NCBI GenBank assembly: GCA_937902285.1
Contig: CALGTB010000030.1
Span: 1-40,972 of the forward strand
DNA length: 40,972 nucleotides
Origin: an uncultured Actinomycetes bacterium
GTDB lineage: Bacteria > Actinomycetota > Actinomycetes > S36-B12
Direction of reading: 5' to 3'
Below are positions 7,401 through 15,811 of the stretch, piece after piece. Each line of letters opens with the position of its first letter. The first letter of the stretch is position 1. The notes under the pieces are model-generated. The model ran no database searches and was not told the DNA's origin. It saw only the letters and a program-made list of their open reading frames with translations. The translations under genes and the position numbers were made by a program.

Positions 7401-8426
7401 CTACTCCCCCGGGATCCGGTCGGCGAGCAACGGCTGACGCGGATCCCAGTGCGTCCCGTCGCGCTCATCCTTGCGGCGCCGGGCGATCGCGGACAGCGCC
7501 TCCAGGACGACGCGATTCCCCAGCAGCACAGTGATGTCGGCGTGGTCGTAGGGCGGCGCCACCTCCACCACGTCCATGCCCACCACCGGCAGGTCGTAGC
7601 AGATGCGCCGCACGGCGTCGAGCAGCTCGCGGGCCGACAGGCCGCCCGGCTCGGGGGTGCCGGTCCCGGGGGCGTGGCCCGGATCGCAGACGTCGATGTC
7701 GACGCTCAGGAACACGCCGTCGCAGTCGTCGAGCGCCGTCGCGAAGGCCTCCGTCAGGCAGACGTTGAGGCCGCGCTCCACGATCTCCGTCATCTCGTAG
7801 CTGCGCATGCCCTGCTCGGACATCCACTCGAGGACGTCGGGCGGCGGCCAGTAGCCCCGCAGTCCGATCTGCAGGAACCGGTCGCCGCGCGCCGCGCCCG
7901 ACTCGATCAGCCGGCGCATCGGCTGGCCATGGCCGATGAGCGAGCCGAACGAGATGTCGCCCGTGTCGGCGTGGGCGTCGAAGTGGATCACCGAGACGCG
8001 GCCCCACCCGCGCGCGCGCGCCACGCCCGTGACGTCGGGCCAGGTGATCGTGTGGTCGCCGCCGAGGATGAGCGGGATGGCCCCCGAGGCGGACACGCGC
8101 TCGACCGCCGCCTCGAGGCTGGCGCAGGCGGTGGCGGCGTCGCCGCTGAACATCTCCACGTCGCCGGCATCGAGAACCCTGATGTCCTTGAGCCCGTCGA
8201 CCCGCATGGCCAGCGACGGTCGTGAGCCGTCGTGCTCCAGGTAGCAGGTCGACCGCATCGCCGAGGGCCCGAACCGGGCGCCGCTGCGGTAGGAGGTTCC
8301 CCCGTCGAAGGGAGCCCCGAGGATGACGACGTCGGCGTCGGCGAAGCTCGCCGGGTCATCGAGGTCGCACCGATCCACGCCGAGGAACGTCACATCCGGG
8401 CCGAACTGCGATCCGTAGCGAGCCAT
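7401..8426 (-). CDS. speB: Agmatinase-family ureohydrolase (agmatinase or guanidinobutyrase)
   Basis: This binuclear manganese enzyme hydrolyses a guanidino group to urea and an amine. Agmatine would give putrescine and 4-guanidinobutyrate would give GABA. All six metal ligands are visible in the 341-residue protein: H125 in GGDHTI, D150, H152 and D154 in HFDAHAD, and D243 and D245 in SVDIDVCDPG. The following APGTGTPEPGG is the signature seen in agmatinases and guanidino-acid ureohydrolases rather than arginases. It lies between an FAD oxidoreductase and the carboxynorspermidine-dehydrogenase relative in the polyamine operon. The symbol is used in the family sense. Which guanidino compound it uses cannot be read from sequence; either product would enter the GABA route encoded here. 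Confidence 0.85.
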   Translation of the reverse strand: MARYGSQFGPDVTFLGVDRCDLDDPASFADADVVILGAPFDGGTSYRSGARFGPSAMRSTCYLEHDGSRPSLAMRVDGLKDIRVLDAGDVEMFSGDAATACASLEAAVERVSASGAIPLILGGDHTITWPDVTGVARARGWGRVSVIHFDAHADTGDISFGSLIGHGQPMRRLIESGAARGDRFLQIGLRGYWPPPDVLEWMSEQGMRSYEMTEIVERGLNVCLTEAFATALDDCDGVFLSVDIDVCDPGHAPGTGTPEPGGLSARELLDAVRRICYDLPVVGMDVVEVAPPYDHADITVLLGNRVVLEALSAIARRRKDERDGTHWDPRQPLLADRIPGE

Positions 8427-8483
8427 GATCCGAGAGTAATGGACCAGCGGCGGGCGGCATCCGAAACCCGCGGCCGCGCTGGC

Positions 8484-9923
8484 TCAGCTGTCGAAGCCCA
8501 GCCCAAGCCGGTCGAGGCCGCGCAGCCAGAGGTTGCGGTGCCCCTGAGTGCGGTCGGCTCGGGCCAGCGACGCCGTGGTCATGCGGATGCCCCATGCGCG
8601 AACCGGCTCGGGCGGGAAGGGCAGCGGCTTCGTGCGGACCATGTCCAGCTCGGTGCGCACGGTCGTGCGACCGTCGAGGAGGTCGAGCATGGTGGCGGCC
8701 CCGAATCGCGAGGCTCCGACGCCCAGGCCGGTGTAGCCCGTCACGTAGGCCGTGCGACCGCCGTGCGCGGTGCCCCAGAAGGCGGTGAAGCGCGAGCACG
8801 TGTCGATCGCCCCGCCCCAGGCATGGGAGAACCGCAGTCCACTCAGCTGCGGGAAGGTCTGCAGGAAGTTCTCGGCCAGCCGCTCGTACGACTCGCGGCT
8901 GTTCTCGAACTGCGGACCGAAGCCGTTTCCCGGGTGGTACACCGCGTCGTAGCCGCCCCAGAGGATCCGTCCGTCCTCCGTGGTGCGGTAGTAGTGGAAC
9001 TGGTTGCCGGAGTCACTGATGCCCTCACGCCCCTGCCAGCCGACGGACGACCACTGGGCATCCGTGAGCGGCTCCGACACGAGCACGTAGTCGTACACGG
9101 GGACGACGTAGTGGCTCAGCCTGCGCAGCAGGGGCGGGTACGCGTTCGTGGCCAGGGCCACCCGCTCGGCGCGGATCGCCCCGTGCCGTCCCGTCGCGAG
9201 CACATGCCCGGCGTCCGCGGCGAGGCTCGTGATGGGCGACCGCTCGAAGAGCCGCACCCCGAGCTCGAGGCATGCCCGACGCAGCCCCCACGCGAGTCGC
9301 GCCGGATCGACGATGGCCACGCCCTGCGGGTCGAACAGGCCGCCCAGCATCAGCGGAGACGCGATGCGCGACCGGACCTCCTCCGCGTCCAGCATGCGCA
9401 CGGGCTCGCCCACGCCGCGGGCGCGCTCGGCCGACTGCCTCAGCCCCTCGAGCTGGTACTCCTGCACGGCCACGTCGAGCTCTCCGCTGCGCTGGAAGTC
9501 GCACTCGATGCCCCACTCGCTGATCGTCGATGCGATCCCGTCGAGGTTCTCGTGCCCTAGGCGCAGCAGTGTCGGCATGTCCTCGGGCCAGCGCTCGAAC
9601 CCATTGGCCAGGCCGTGCGTCAGCGAGCTGGCGACGAACCCGCCGTTCCGGCCCGTGGCTCCCCCAGCGACCCGGCCCCCCTCCACCAGCACGACGTCGC
9701 GGCCCGGCTCGGCCTGCTTGGCCAGCAGTGCCGTCCACAGCCCGGTGAACCCTCCCCCGATCACCAGGAGGTCGGCCCGCTCGGGACCATGCAGCTCGGC
9801 GACGGAGGGCGGGCGCTCGGCACGGTCGAGCCAGTAGACGCGCTGCCGGGCGTCAGCGACCGCCGCGATGGCAGCCGGGCTGGGCGGGTTCCCGAAGGGG
9901 CTTGTCGTAAGGGGGGTGGGCAT
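8484..9923 (-). CDS. FAD-dependent amine oxidoreductase (PuuB/DadA-like)
   Basis: This 479-residue flavoprotein has an N-terminal dinucleotide motif VIGGGFTG at about 54–61, then GATGRNGGF, a DAO-fold middle part, and a C-terminal YVTGYTGLGVGASRFGA FAD loop. The closest known group is the gamma-glutamylputrescine oxidase/DadA family, which oxidises amines to imines and then aldehydes. No gamma-glutamylputrescine synthetase is in the window, so the true substrate may be a free polyamine or an amino acid. ATG 9923 is chosen because GGAG precedes it at a five-base spacing; the longer frame to 10004 has no family sequence. It lies 115 bp after potC and 57 bp before the ureohydrolase, in the same direction. 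A second, clearly related oxidoreductase lies at 32049–33434. Confidence 0.83.
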   Translation of the reverse strand: MPTPLTTSPFGNPPSPAAIAAVADARQRVYWLDRAERPPSVAELHGPERADLLVIGGGFTGLWTALLAKQAEPGRDVVLVEGGRVAGGATGRNGGFVASSLTHGLANGFERWPEDMPTLLRLGHENLDGIASTISEWGIECDFQRSGELDVAVQEYQLEGLRQSAERARGVGEPVRMLDAEEVRSRIASPLMLGGLFDPQGVAIVDPARLAWGLRRACLELGVRLFERSPITSLAADAGHVLATGRHGAIRAERVALATNAYPPLLRRLSHYVVPVYDYVLVSEPLTDAQWSSVGWQGREGISDSGNQFHYYRTTEDGRILWGGYDAVYHPGNGFGPQFENSRESYERLAENFLQTFPQLSGLRFSHAWGGAIDTCSRFTAFWGTAHGGRTAYVTGYTGLGVGASRFGAATMLDLLDGRTTVRTELDMVRTKPLPFPPEPVRAWGIRMTTASLARADRTQGHRNLWLRGLDRLGLGFDS

Positions 9924-10038
9924 GGCGTCTCCGATGGGTGATGAGCAGGAGGACAGGAGCCTTCGCGCTCCGCGGTCCCACCAATCCCTTCGGCGAGCAG
10001 TCAAGGAGGGTCGAGACGATCAGCCTTCAGGATACCCG

Positions 10039-10875
10039 CTAGGAGCGGGACATCCGGTCGACGAGCACCGGCGACGGCAGGGGCGCCTCGAGGGCGCGAC
10101 GCCTGCGGTGGTTGGCGTACTGGGCGCCCAGGACGATGAGCAGGGCGATGATGAAGACCAGGGATGCGAGGGCGTTCACCTGGACCGGGATCCCGCGCTG
10201 GGCGGCTCCCCAGATGAAGATCGGGAAGGTGACCAGCGTCCCGGCGTTGAAGAAGCTGATGATGAAGTCATCGAATGACAGCGAGAAGCCCAGCAGGGCC
10301 GCACCGAGGATGCCCGGCAGGACGAGCGGGAAGGTGACGTAGCGGAACGTCGCCCTCGGACTGGCGTAGAGGTCGCGCGCCGCCTCCTCAAGCCGTGGGT
10401 CGAGCCCCTGCAGTCGCGCCTTCACCGTGACGACGACGAACGAGATGATGAACATGATGTGCGCCACCATGACGGTGCCCATTCCCAGGGGGAACCTCAG
10501 ATTGAGGAACAGGGCCAGCAGGCTGGCGCCCATGACCACCTCGGGCGTGGCCATCGGCAGGAAGATGAGCAGGTTCGTCGTGCTGCGCCCGCGGAATCGG
10601 TAGCGCACCAGGCCGAAGGCGATCATCGAGCCGAGCAGGGTCGCGATCAGGGTCGAGACGAGCCCGATCTGGATGCTCGTCACGAAGGACGAGCAGACTC
10701 CCGGCACCCCGCAGAGGTTCGTCCACGCGTCGAGCGAGAACTCGTTCCAGCTGATGTTGAACTTGCCCTCGGGCTTGTTGAAGCTCAGGACGATGATGAT
10801 CGCGATCGGGATGAACAGGTAGATCAGGACGAGGATGGCGATGATGCCGATGATGTTCTTGCGAAGCCAGCGCAT
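10039..10875 (-). CDS. potC: Spermidine/putrescine ABC transporter permease PotC
   Basis: This inner-membrane subunit of a polyamine importer is 278 residues long with about six transmembrane helices. The first is residues 7–31, and the protein starts with the basic MRWLRKN. The EAA cytoplasmic loop that docks on the ATPase reads EEAARDLYASPRATFRYVTFPL in its core, near residue 180. FDDFIISFF near 220 is typical of PotC. Its ATG overlaps the potB stop by one base (TGATG), so both permeases should be made in equal amounts. The stop codon lies inside a short hairpin, CCCGCT (10035–10040) and AGCGGG (10044–10049), which may slow 3' decay or uncouple the downstream oxidoreductase. Confidence 0.92.
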   Translation of the reverse strand: MRWLRKNIIGIIAILVLIYLFIPIAIIIVLSFNKPEGKFNISWNEFSLDAWTNLCGVPGVCSSFVTSIQIGLVSTLIATLLGSMIAFGLVRYRFRGRSTTNLLIFLPMATPEVVMGASLLALFLNLRFPLGMGTVMVAHIMFIISFVVVTVKARLQGLDPRLEEAARDLYASPRATFRYVTFPLVLPGILGAALLGFSLSFDDFIISFFNAGTLVTFPIFIWGAAQRGIPVQVNALASLVFIIALLIVLGAQYANHRRRRALEAPLPSPVLVDRMSRS

Positions 10876-11771
10876 CAGACGAGGTCCTCCGTCCCGGCTC
10901 GGCGGATGTACGTGAAGACAAGGACGAGGATCGCCGCCATCAGGACGAACGAGAGGGCGCTGGCGGTCGGATAGTCACGGAACTCGATGAAGTTGGTCTG
11001 GATGACGTTTCCGATCATCCTGTCCTTCGTGGAGCCCAGCAGCTCGGCGTTGATGTAGTCGCCGGCCGCCGGGATGAAGGTCAGGAGGGTGCCGGCCACG
11101 ACGCCCGGCATCGAGAGCGGCCACGTGACCTTGCGGAATGCCGTCTGCGGCGAGGCGTAGAGGTCGCTCGCGGCCTCGATCAGTCGTGGGTCGATCTTCT
11201 CGAGGGCTGCATACAGAGGCAGGATCATGAACGGCAGGAAGTTGTACGTCAGGCCGGCCACGACGGCGATTCCGGTGTTGAGCACCCGGCCGTCCGGGAG
11301 CAGGTGGAGGGCGTCGAGGGTCGAGGTGATGGGGCCCTCGTCGCTGAGGATGGTGCGCCACGCGTACGTCCGCAGCAGGAAGGAGGCGAACGAGGGCGCG
11401 ATCACCAGGACGAGCATCAGCGACCGCCAGCGCCCTGCGCGGAACGCGATGAAGTACGCGAGCGGGTACGCGATCATCAGCGCGAGCAGCGTGGCGATGC
11501 CCGCGTAGATGAACGATCGCAGGAACTGCGGCCAGTACTCGGCCAGTGCCTCGCTGTAGTTGCTGAACTGGAGGCCGGCGGTGTATTTGCCGGACTTGCC
11601 GGGCACGTCCTGCTGCAGGCTGGTGAAGAACAGGGTGACGAACGGGATGGCGAAGAAGACCCCGAGCCAGGCAAGCCCCGGGAAGAGCAGCAGGTAGCCC
11701 GTGCGTGACCGCCGCTGCGTCACTGCGGGGGGCGATGCCTTGCCGGTCGTGCCCGGCACCACAGCGACCAT
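10875..11771 (-). CDS. potB: Spermidine/putrescine ABC transporter permease PotB
   Basis: This second membrane subunit of the polyamine importer is 298 residues long. After a polar N-terminus the first helix runs about residues 25–50. SFASFLLRTYAWRTIL and the segment GLTYNFLPFMILPLYAALEKID are characteristic of PotB. The EAA loop, IEAASDLYASPQTAFRKVTWPL in part, is near residue 200, and PAAGDYINAELLGS follows. It starts two bases after the potA stop and shares one base with potC. It forms a heterodimer with PotC and is powered by PotA, with substrate delivered by the lipoprotein PotD upstream. Confidence 0.92.
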   Translation of the reverse strand: MVAVVPGTTGKASPPAVTQRRSRTGYLLLFPGLAWLGVFFAIPFVTLFFTSLQQDVPGKSGKYTAGLQFSNYSEALAEYWPQFLRSFIYAGIATLLALMIAYPLAYFIAFRAGRWRSLMLVLVIAPSFASFLLRTYAWRTILSDEGPITSTLDALHLLPDGRVLNTGIAVVAGLTYNFLPFMILPLYAALEKIDPRLIEAASDLYASPQTAFRKVTWPLSMPGVVAGTLLTFIPAAGDYINAELLGSTKDRMIGNVIQTNFIEFRDYPTASALSFVLMAAILVLVFTYIRRAGTEDLV

Positions 11772-11773
11772 GC

Positions 11774-12961
11774 TCAGCTCCCCGACACGTCGCTGATGAG
11801 CGCCTGGCTCGCCGCCTCGAGGTCGAGCACCTCGGGGTCCACCCCCACCGTGGTGCCGGCGGTGCCGTCGAGTCCGAAGGTGTGCTGCGGCGACCAGTGC
11901 ACCACGACCTCATCGCCCACCTCGCAGCGGTCGCCGACGATCATGTTCTGCTCGAACACGATCAGCTCCTGCTCCCAGGGGGTCATCACCAGGTACTGCG
12001 TGGAGACACCCGTGTAGGAGACGTCGGTCACGCGCCCCTGCAGGTGGTTGTGGTCGCTGGGCACCTTGTCCGCGTCGACGAGGTCGAGGATCGTCATCTT
12101 CTCCGGACGCACGCCCACCACCGCGCTGCTGCCGGTCGCGAAGGTCCGGCTGGCCGGGACGCGGAAGGTCTCGCCGAAGGCGGAGATGAGCACGTCGTCG
12201 CCCGACCGTCCGTCCGCGGAGCCCTGGATGAGGTTGGACTGTCCGAGGAAGTTCGCCACGAAGACCGTTCGGGGAAGCTCGTAGATGTCGGCGGGGTGGC
12301 CCATCTGCTCGATCCGGCCCGCGTTCATGACCGCCACGGTGTCGGCCATGGTCATGGCCTCCTCCTGGTCGTGCGTGACGTGCACGAACGTGGTGCCGAC
12401 CTCGGTCTGGATCCGCTTCAGCTCGATCTGCATCTGCCGTCGCAGCTTGAGGTCGAGGGCACCGAGCGGCTCGTCGAGGAGGAGCACGTCCGGCCGGTTG
12501 ATGAGCGCCCGGGCCACTGCGACCCGCTGCTGCTGCCCACCCGACAGCTGCGTCGGCTTGCGGCGCGCCAGGGCGCTGAGCTCGACAAGCTCGAGCATCT
12601 GCTCGACCTGCGGCTTCACGTCCTTGATCCCGCGCCGGCGCAGGCCGAAGGCCACGTTCTCGAAGATGTCGAGGTGGGGGAAGAGAGCATACGACTGGAA
12701 CACCGTGTTGACCGGGCGCTCGAAGGCGCGCAGCGAGGTGATGTCGCGGTCGCCGATGTGGATGCTGCCCTCGGTCGGATCCTCGAGGCCGGCCACCATG
12801 CGCAGGGTGGTCGTCTTGCCGCAGCCCGACGCTCCCAGGAGCGCGAAGAAGGACCCGGCGGGGATCGTCAGGGTGAGGTCGTCGACCGCGGCGTGGTCGC
12901 CGAACCGCTTGGTGAGGTTGCGCAGGTGGAGGTCCTCCACGGGATGTGCCGAGTCAGCCAT
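11774..12961 (-). CDS. potA: Spermidine/putrescine ABC transporter ATPase PotA
   Basis: This cytoplasmic ATPase of the polyamine importer is 395 residues long. The Walker A motif GASGCGKT is at 43–50, the Q-loop glutamine at 89 (VFQSYALFPH), the signature LSGGQQQR at 139–146, Walker B with the catalytic E164 in VLLLDEPLGALD, and H197 in the switch. Residues after about 240 form the TOBE regulatory domain usual in PotA and MalK types (VGVRPEKM and later strands). The ATG has GGAGGAG five bases upstream. It follows potD by 32 bp and precedes potB by two, giving the order potD–potA–potB–potC. Substrate assignment rests on the whole transporter; the ATPase alone would only say CUT1/polyamine class. 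Confidence 0.94.
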   Translation of the reverse strand: MADSAHPVEDLHLRNLTKRFGDHAAVDDLTLTIPAGSFFALLGASGCGKTTTLRMVAGLEDPTEGSIHIGDRDITSLRAFERPVNTVFQSYALFPHLDIFENVAFGLRRRGIKDVKPQVEQMLELVELSALARRKPTQLSGGQQQRVAVARALINRPDVLLLDEPLGALDLKLRRQMQIELKRIQTEVGTTFVHVTHDQEEAMTMADTVAVMNAGRIEQMGHPADIYELPRTVFVANFLGQSNLIQGSADGRSGDDVLISAFGETFRVPASRTFATGSSAVVGVRPEKMTILDLVDADKVPSDHNHLQGRVTDVSYTGVSTQYLVMTPWEQELIVFEQNMIVGDRCEVGDEVVVHWSPQHTFGLDGTAGTTVGVDPEVLDLEAASQALISDVSGS

Positions 12962-12993
12962 GGATTCTCCTCCGGATAGGTCGCGTCTTCGCG

Positions 12994-14217
12994 TCAGTTG
13001 CCGATGGCGCTCTGGAACGCGCGCTCGTACTTCTCGTTCTGCTCCGGGGTGAGCTCCATGAAGACCTTCGTGCGGTCGAGGGTCGCCGCCGTCGGGAAGA
13101 TGAGCTCGTTGCTCGCCAGGGCGGGGTCGATCTTCTCCATGGCGGCCTGCGCACCCTCGACCGGGCAGATGTAATTGACGTAGGCCGCCACCTGGGCTGC
13201 GACCTCGGGGTCGTAGTAGTAGTTCATGACCATCTCGGCGTTCTTCTTGTGCGCGGCGAGGGCCGGGACGAGCATGTTGTCCGTCCAGAGGGTGCCCCCG
13301 CTCTCGGGGATCTCGAAGCCGAAGTCGTCGCCCAGGGCGAAGATGTCGCCCGACCAGCCGATGACCGCGATGACGTCGCCGGACTCCAGCGCTGCGATGT
13401 AGTCGTTTCCGGTGACCTGGCGGATCTGCCCGCTGTCGACCTGCTCAGTGAGGGCCGCGATCCCCTCATTGAACTGGTCGTCGGTGAAGTTGGCGGGGTC
13501 GTTGCCCTGCCAGGCCATGATGCAGCCCATGGTGTCGCGCATCTCCGACAGCACCGTGATGCGCCCCTTGAGGGCCGGATCGAACAGCTGGTCGAGGGTC
13601 GTCATCTTGTCGACGGCGAGGGCCTCCTTGAGGGTGGCCTTGTTGTAGCCGAGGCCGCCGATGCCCGACTGCCAGGGCAGGGTGAACTCGCGGTTCGGGT
13701 CGAAGCTGACGCTCGCGAGCCTCGGGATGATGTTGCCCGAGTTGGGCATGGCGGCCTTGTCGAGCTTCTGGGCGAACCCGTTCTGGATCCACAGCGCGGC
13801 CATCCAGTCGGTGAGCACGACGATGTCGCGGCCGATGTCCTGGCCCTGCTCGAGCTGGGTGCGCACCTTGGCATAGAACTCGTTGTTGTCGTTGACGTCC
13901 TCGGTGTAGGTCACCGCGATGCCGGTGTCCTTCTGGAAGGCCTCGAGGGTGGGTCGCTCGCCGGTCTCGTCGTTGATGTCGATGTAGAGGGGCCAGTTCG
14001 ACCAGTTGACGACCTTGTCGGTGTCGGACTGGTCGGGCGCGCTCGATGCCGAGGCCGGACCGGTCGCATCGCCGCTCGCGTCGCCACCCGTTCCACAGGC
14101 CGCGGCGAGCATGGCCGCGCCTCCGAGCCCGGCCGCCTGGAGGACACGGCGTCGGGAGACCCCCGAGCCCATGGTGGCGGCAATGGCGGCGATGGCCTCG
14201 GGTCGAAGCGTGGTCAT
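12994..14217 (-). CDS. potD: Polyamine-binding lipoprotein PotD, probable Tat export
   Basis: This extracellular solute-binding protein delivers putrescine or spermidine to PotABC. The 407-residue protein begins with an n-region carrying the twin-arginine run SRRRVL at 21–26, a hydrophobic stretch, and a lipobox-like MLAAAC ending at C41, so it is probably Tat-exported and lipid-anchored. The mature part starts VVNWSNWPLYID, the usual PotD opening (xYNWxxYI). Acidic and aromatic residues in YTEDVNDNNEF and LPWQSGIGGLGYN fit the polyamine site. ATG 14217 is preferred to the frame opening at 14340 because GGAGGG lies seven bases before it and the signal peptide starts there. It lies 46 bp after the aldehyde dehydrogenase and leads the transporter genes. 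Confidence 0.92.
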   Translation of the reverse strand: MTTLRPEAIAAIAATMGSGVSRRRVLQAAGLGGAAMLAAACGTGGDASGDATGPASASSAPDQSDTDKVVNWSNWPLYIDINDETGERPTLEAFQKDTGIAVTYTEDVNDNNEFYAKVRTQLEQGQDIGRDIVVLTDWMAALWIQNGFAQKLDKAAMPNSGNIIPRLASVSFDPNREFTLPWQSGIGGLGYNKATLKEALAVDKMTTLDQLFDPALKGRITVLSEMRDTMGCIMAWQGNDPANFTDDQFNEGIAALTEQVDSGQIRQVTGNDYIAALESGDVIAVIGWSGDIFALGDDFGFEIPESGGTLWTDNMLVPALAAHKKNAEMVMNYYYDPEVAAQVAAYVNYICPVEGAQAAMEKIDPALASNELIFPTAATLDRTKVFMELTPEQNEKYERAFQSAIGN

Positions 14218-14263
14218 GGCGTGTCCCTCCGGTCGGTTGGTCGTACCGTACTCAACTCCGTCG

Positions 14264-15757
14264 TCACGTGTCGGCGGGGTCGCCGAAGACGGTTCGGTGC
14301 CAGGGCTTGCGGGCCGTCCCCGTGATGTCCATCGAGACATGCTTCACGTTGGTGTACTCCTCGAACGAGTACGTCGACATGTCCTTGCCGAACCCTGACT
14401 GCTTGAATCCCCCGTGCGGCATCTCGCTCACGATCGGGATGTGGTCGTTGATCCACACGCAGCCCGCCGAGATCTCCCGCTGGGCTCGCAGCCCTCGGAA
14501 GATGTCCCTCGTCCATGCGGACGCCGCCAGGCCGTAGGGGGTGTCGTTCGCCAGGGCGATGCCCTCGTCGTCGTCGTCGAACGGCAGCACGACGAGGACC
14601 GGGCCGAACACCTCGCTCTGCACCAGCTCCGCGTCCTGCGGGAGCCCGGTGACCAGGGTCGGCAGATAGAAGGCCCCGGACTCGAGCGGCCCGCCCGGCG
14701 CGGCACCGCCCGAGACGACCCGTCCGCCCGCAGCCCGGGCCCGATCGACGAATGCTCCGACCCGCTCCTGCTGGCGGCGGGAGATGAGGGGGCCCATGTC
14801 GGTCTCAGGATCCTCGGGGGGCCCCAGTCGGATCCCGGCGTACAGGTCGGCGACGGCCGCGACGAAGCCCTCGAACAGCGGGCGCTGGACGTACGCCCGG
14901 GTGGCCGCCGTGCAGTCCTGGCCGCTGTTGATGAGCGACGCGGCGACGGCTCCATGGGCCGCTGCCTCGAGGTCGGCATCGTCGAAGACGACGAACGGCG
15001 CCTTGCCGCCCAGCTCGAGATGCAGCCGCTTGACGCCGGAGGTGGCGATCTCCATCACGCGGCGGCCCACCGGCGTCGAGCCGGTGAAGGACACCATGGA
15101 CACCAGCGGGTGCCCCACGAGGGCCTCCCCCGCCACCGGTCCCGTCCCGGTGACCACGTTCACGACGCCTGCAGGGATACCGGCCGCGATGCAGTCCTCG
15201 GCCAGCATCAGGCTGGTGAGCGGCGTGATCTCGGCGGGCTTGAGCACGATCGTGTTGCCCGCGGCGATCGCGGGAAGGATCTTCCACATGGCCATCTGCA
15301 GGGGATAGTTCCATGGGGCGATGGAGCCGACCACCCCGATCGGCTCACGCCGGATGAGCGACGTGTGGGTGCCGTCCCACTCGGCGGAGGCCTTCCCCTC
15401 GAGGTGCCGCGCAGCCCCGGCGAAGAAGGCGACGTTGTCGATGGACCCGGGGACGTCGAACTCGGTGGTCAGGCGGATCGGCTTGCCGGTCTGCCGGGTC
15501 TCGACGAGGGCGTACTCGGCGCTGCGGCCCTCCAGAACGGAGACCAGTCGACTGAGTGCGCCAGCGCGCTCCGCCGGGGTGCTCGCCGCCCAGTCCGGGA
15601 AGGCGGCGCGCGCCGACCTCACGGCGCGATCGACGTCGGACCCGTCGGCAAGGACCATGCTGTCGAGCACCGTGCCGTCAGCGGGGTTGACGACCTCGCC
15701 GACCGCGGAGGACGAGCCCGCGGCCGATCGGCCATCGACGAATGTCGCGTCAGTCAT
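14264..15757 (-). CDS. Aldehyde dehydrogenase, probable gamma-aminobutyraldehyde dehydrogenase
   Basis: This NAD(P)-dependent enzyme is 497 residues long and would oxidise 4-aminobutyraldehyde (or 5-aminopentanal) to GABA (or 5-aminovalerate). The catalytic E248 is in LELGGKAP and the nucleophile C282 in SGQDCTAATR. APWNYPLQMAMWK and the C-terminal EMPHGGFKQSGFGKDMS are typical of the PatD/PuuC/betaine aldehyde dehydrogenase group. ATG 15757 is chosen for GGGAGG five bases upstream; the frame opens 8 codons earlier. It lies between the MocR regulator (54 bp) and potD (46 bp), so it is probably in their operon. It closely resembles the other enzyme at 27877–29325, and the two may differ in chain length or in inducer. 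Confidence 0.88.
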   Translation of the reverse strand: MTDATFVDGRSAAGSSSAVGEVVNPADGTVLDSMVLADGSDVDRAVRSARAAFPDWAASTPAERAGALSRLVSVLEGRSAEYALVETRQTGKPIRLTTEFDVPGSIDNVAFFAGAARHLEGKASAEWDGTHTSLIRREPIGVVGSIAPWNYPLQMAMWKILPAIAAGNTIVLKPAEITPLTSLMLAEDCIAAGIPAGVVNVVTGTGPVAGEALVGHPLVSMVSFTGSTPVGRRVMEIATSGVKRLHLELGGKAPFVVFDDADLEAAAHGAVAASLINSGQDCTAATRAYVQRPLFEGFVAAVADLYAGIRLGPPEDPETDMGPLISRRQQERVGAFVDRARAAGGRVVSGGAAPGGPLESGAFYLPTLVTGLPQDAELVQSEVFGPVLVVLPFDDDDEGIALANDTPYGLAASAWTRDIFRGLRAQREISAGCVWINDHIPIVSEMPHGGFKQSGFGKDMSTYSFEEYTNVKHVSMDITGTARKPWHRTVFGDPADT

Positions 15758-15811
15758 GCGCGCCTCCCTGTCGTGGGACACAGTACGGACGCCGCACAGG
15801 CGGTCCGGGGA

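Noticed and set aside
8484..10004. Longer form of the FAD oxidoreductase starting at 10004
   Set aside because: The added 27 residues are Arg-rich with no family match, while ATG 9923 has a ribosome-binding site.
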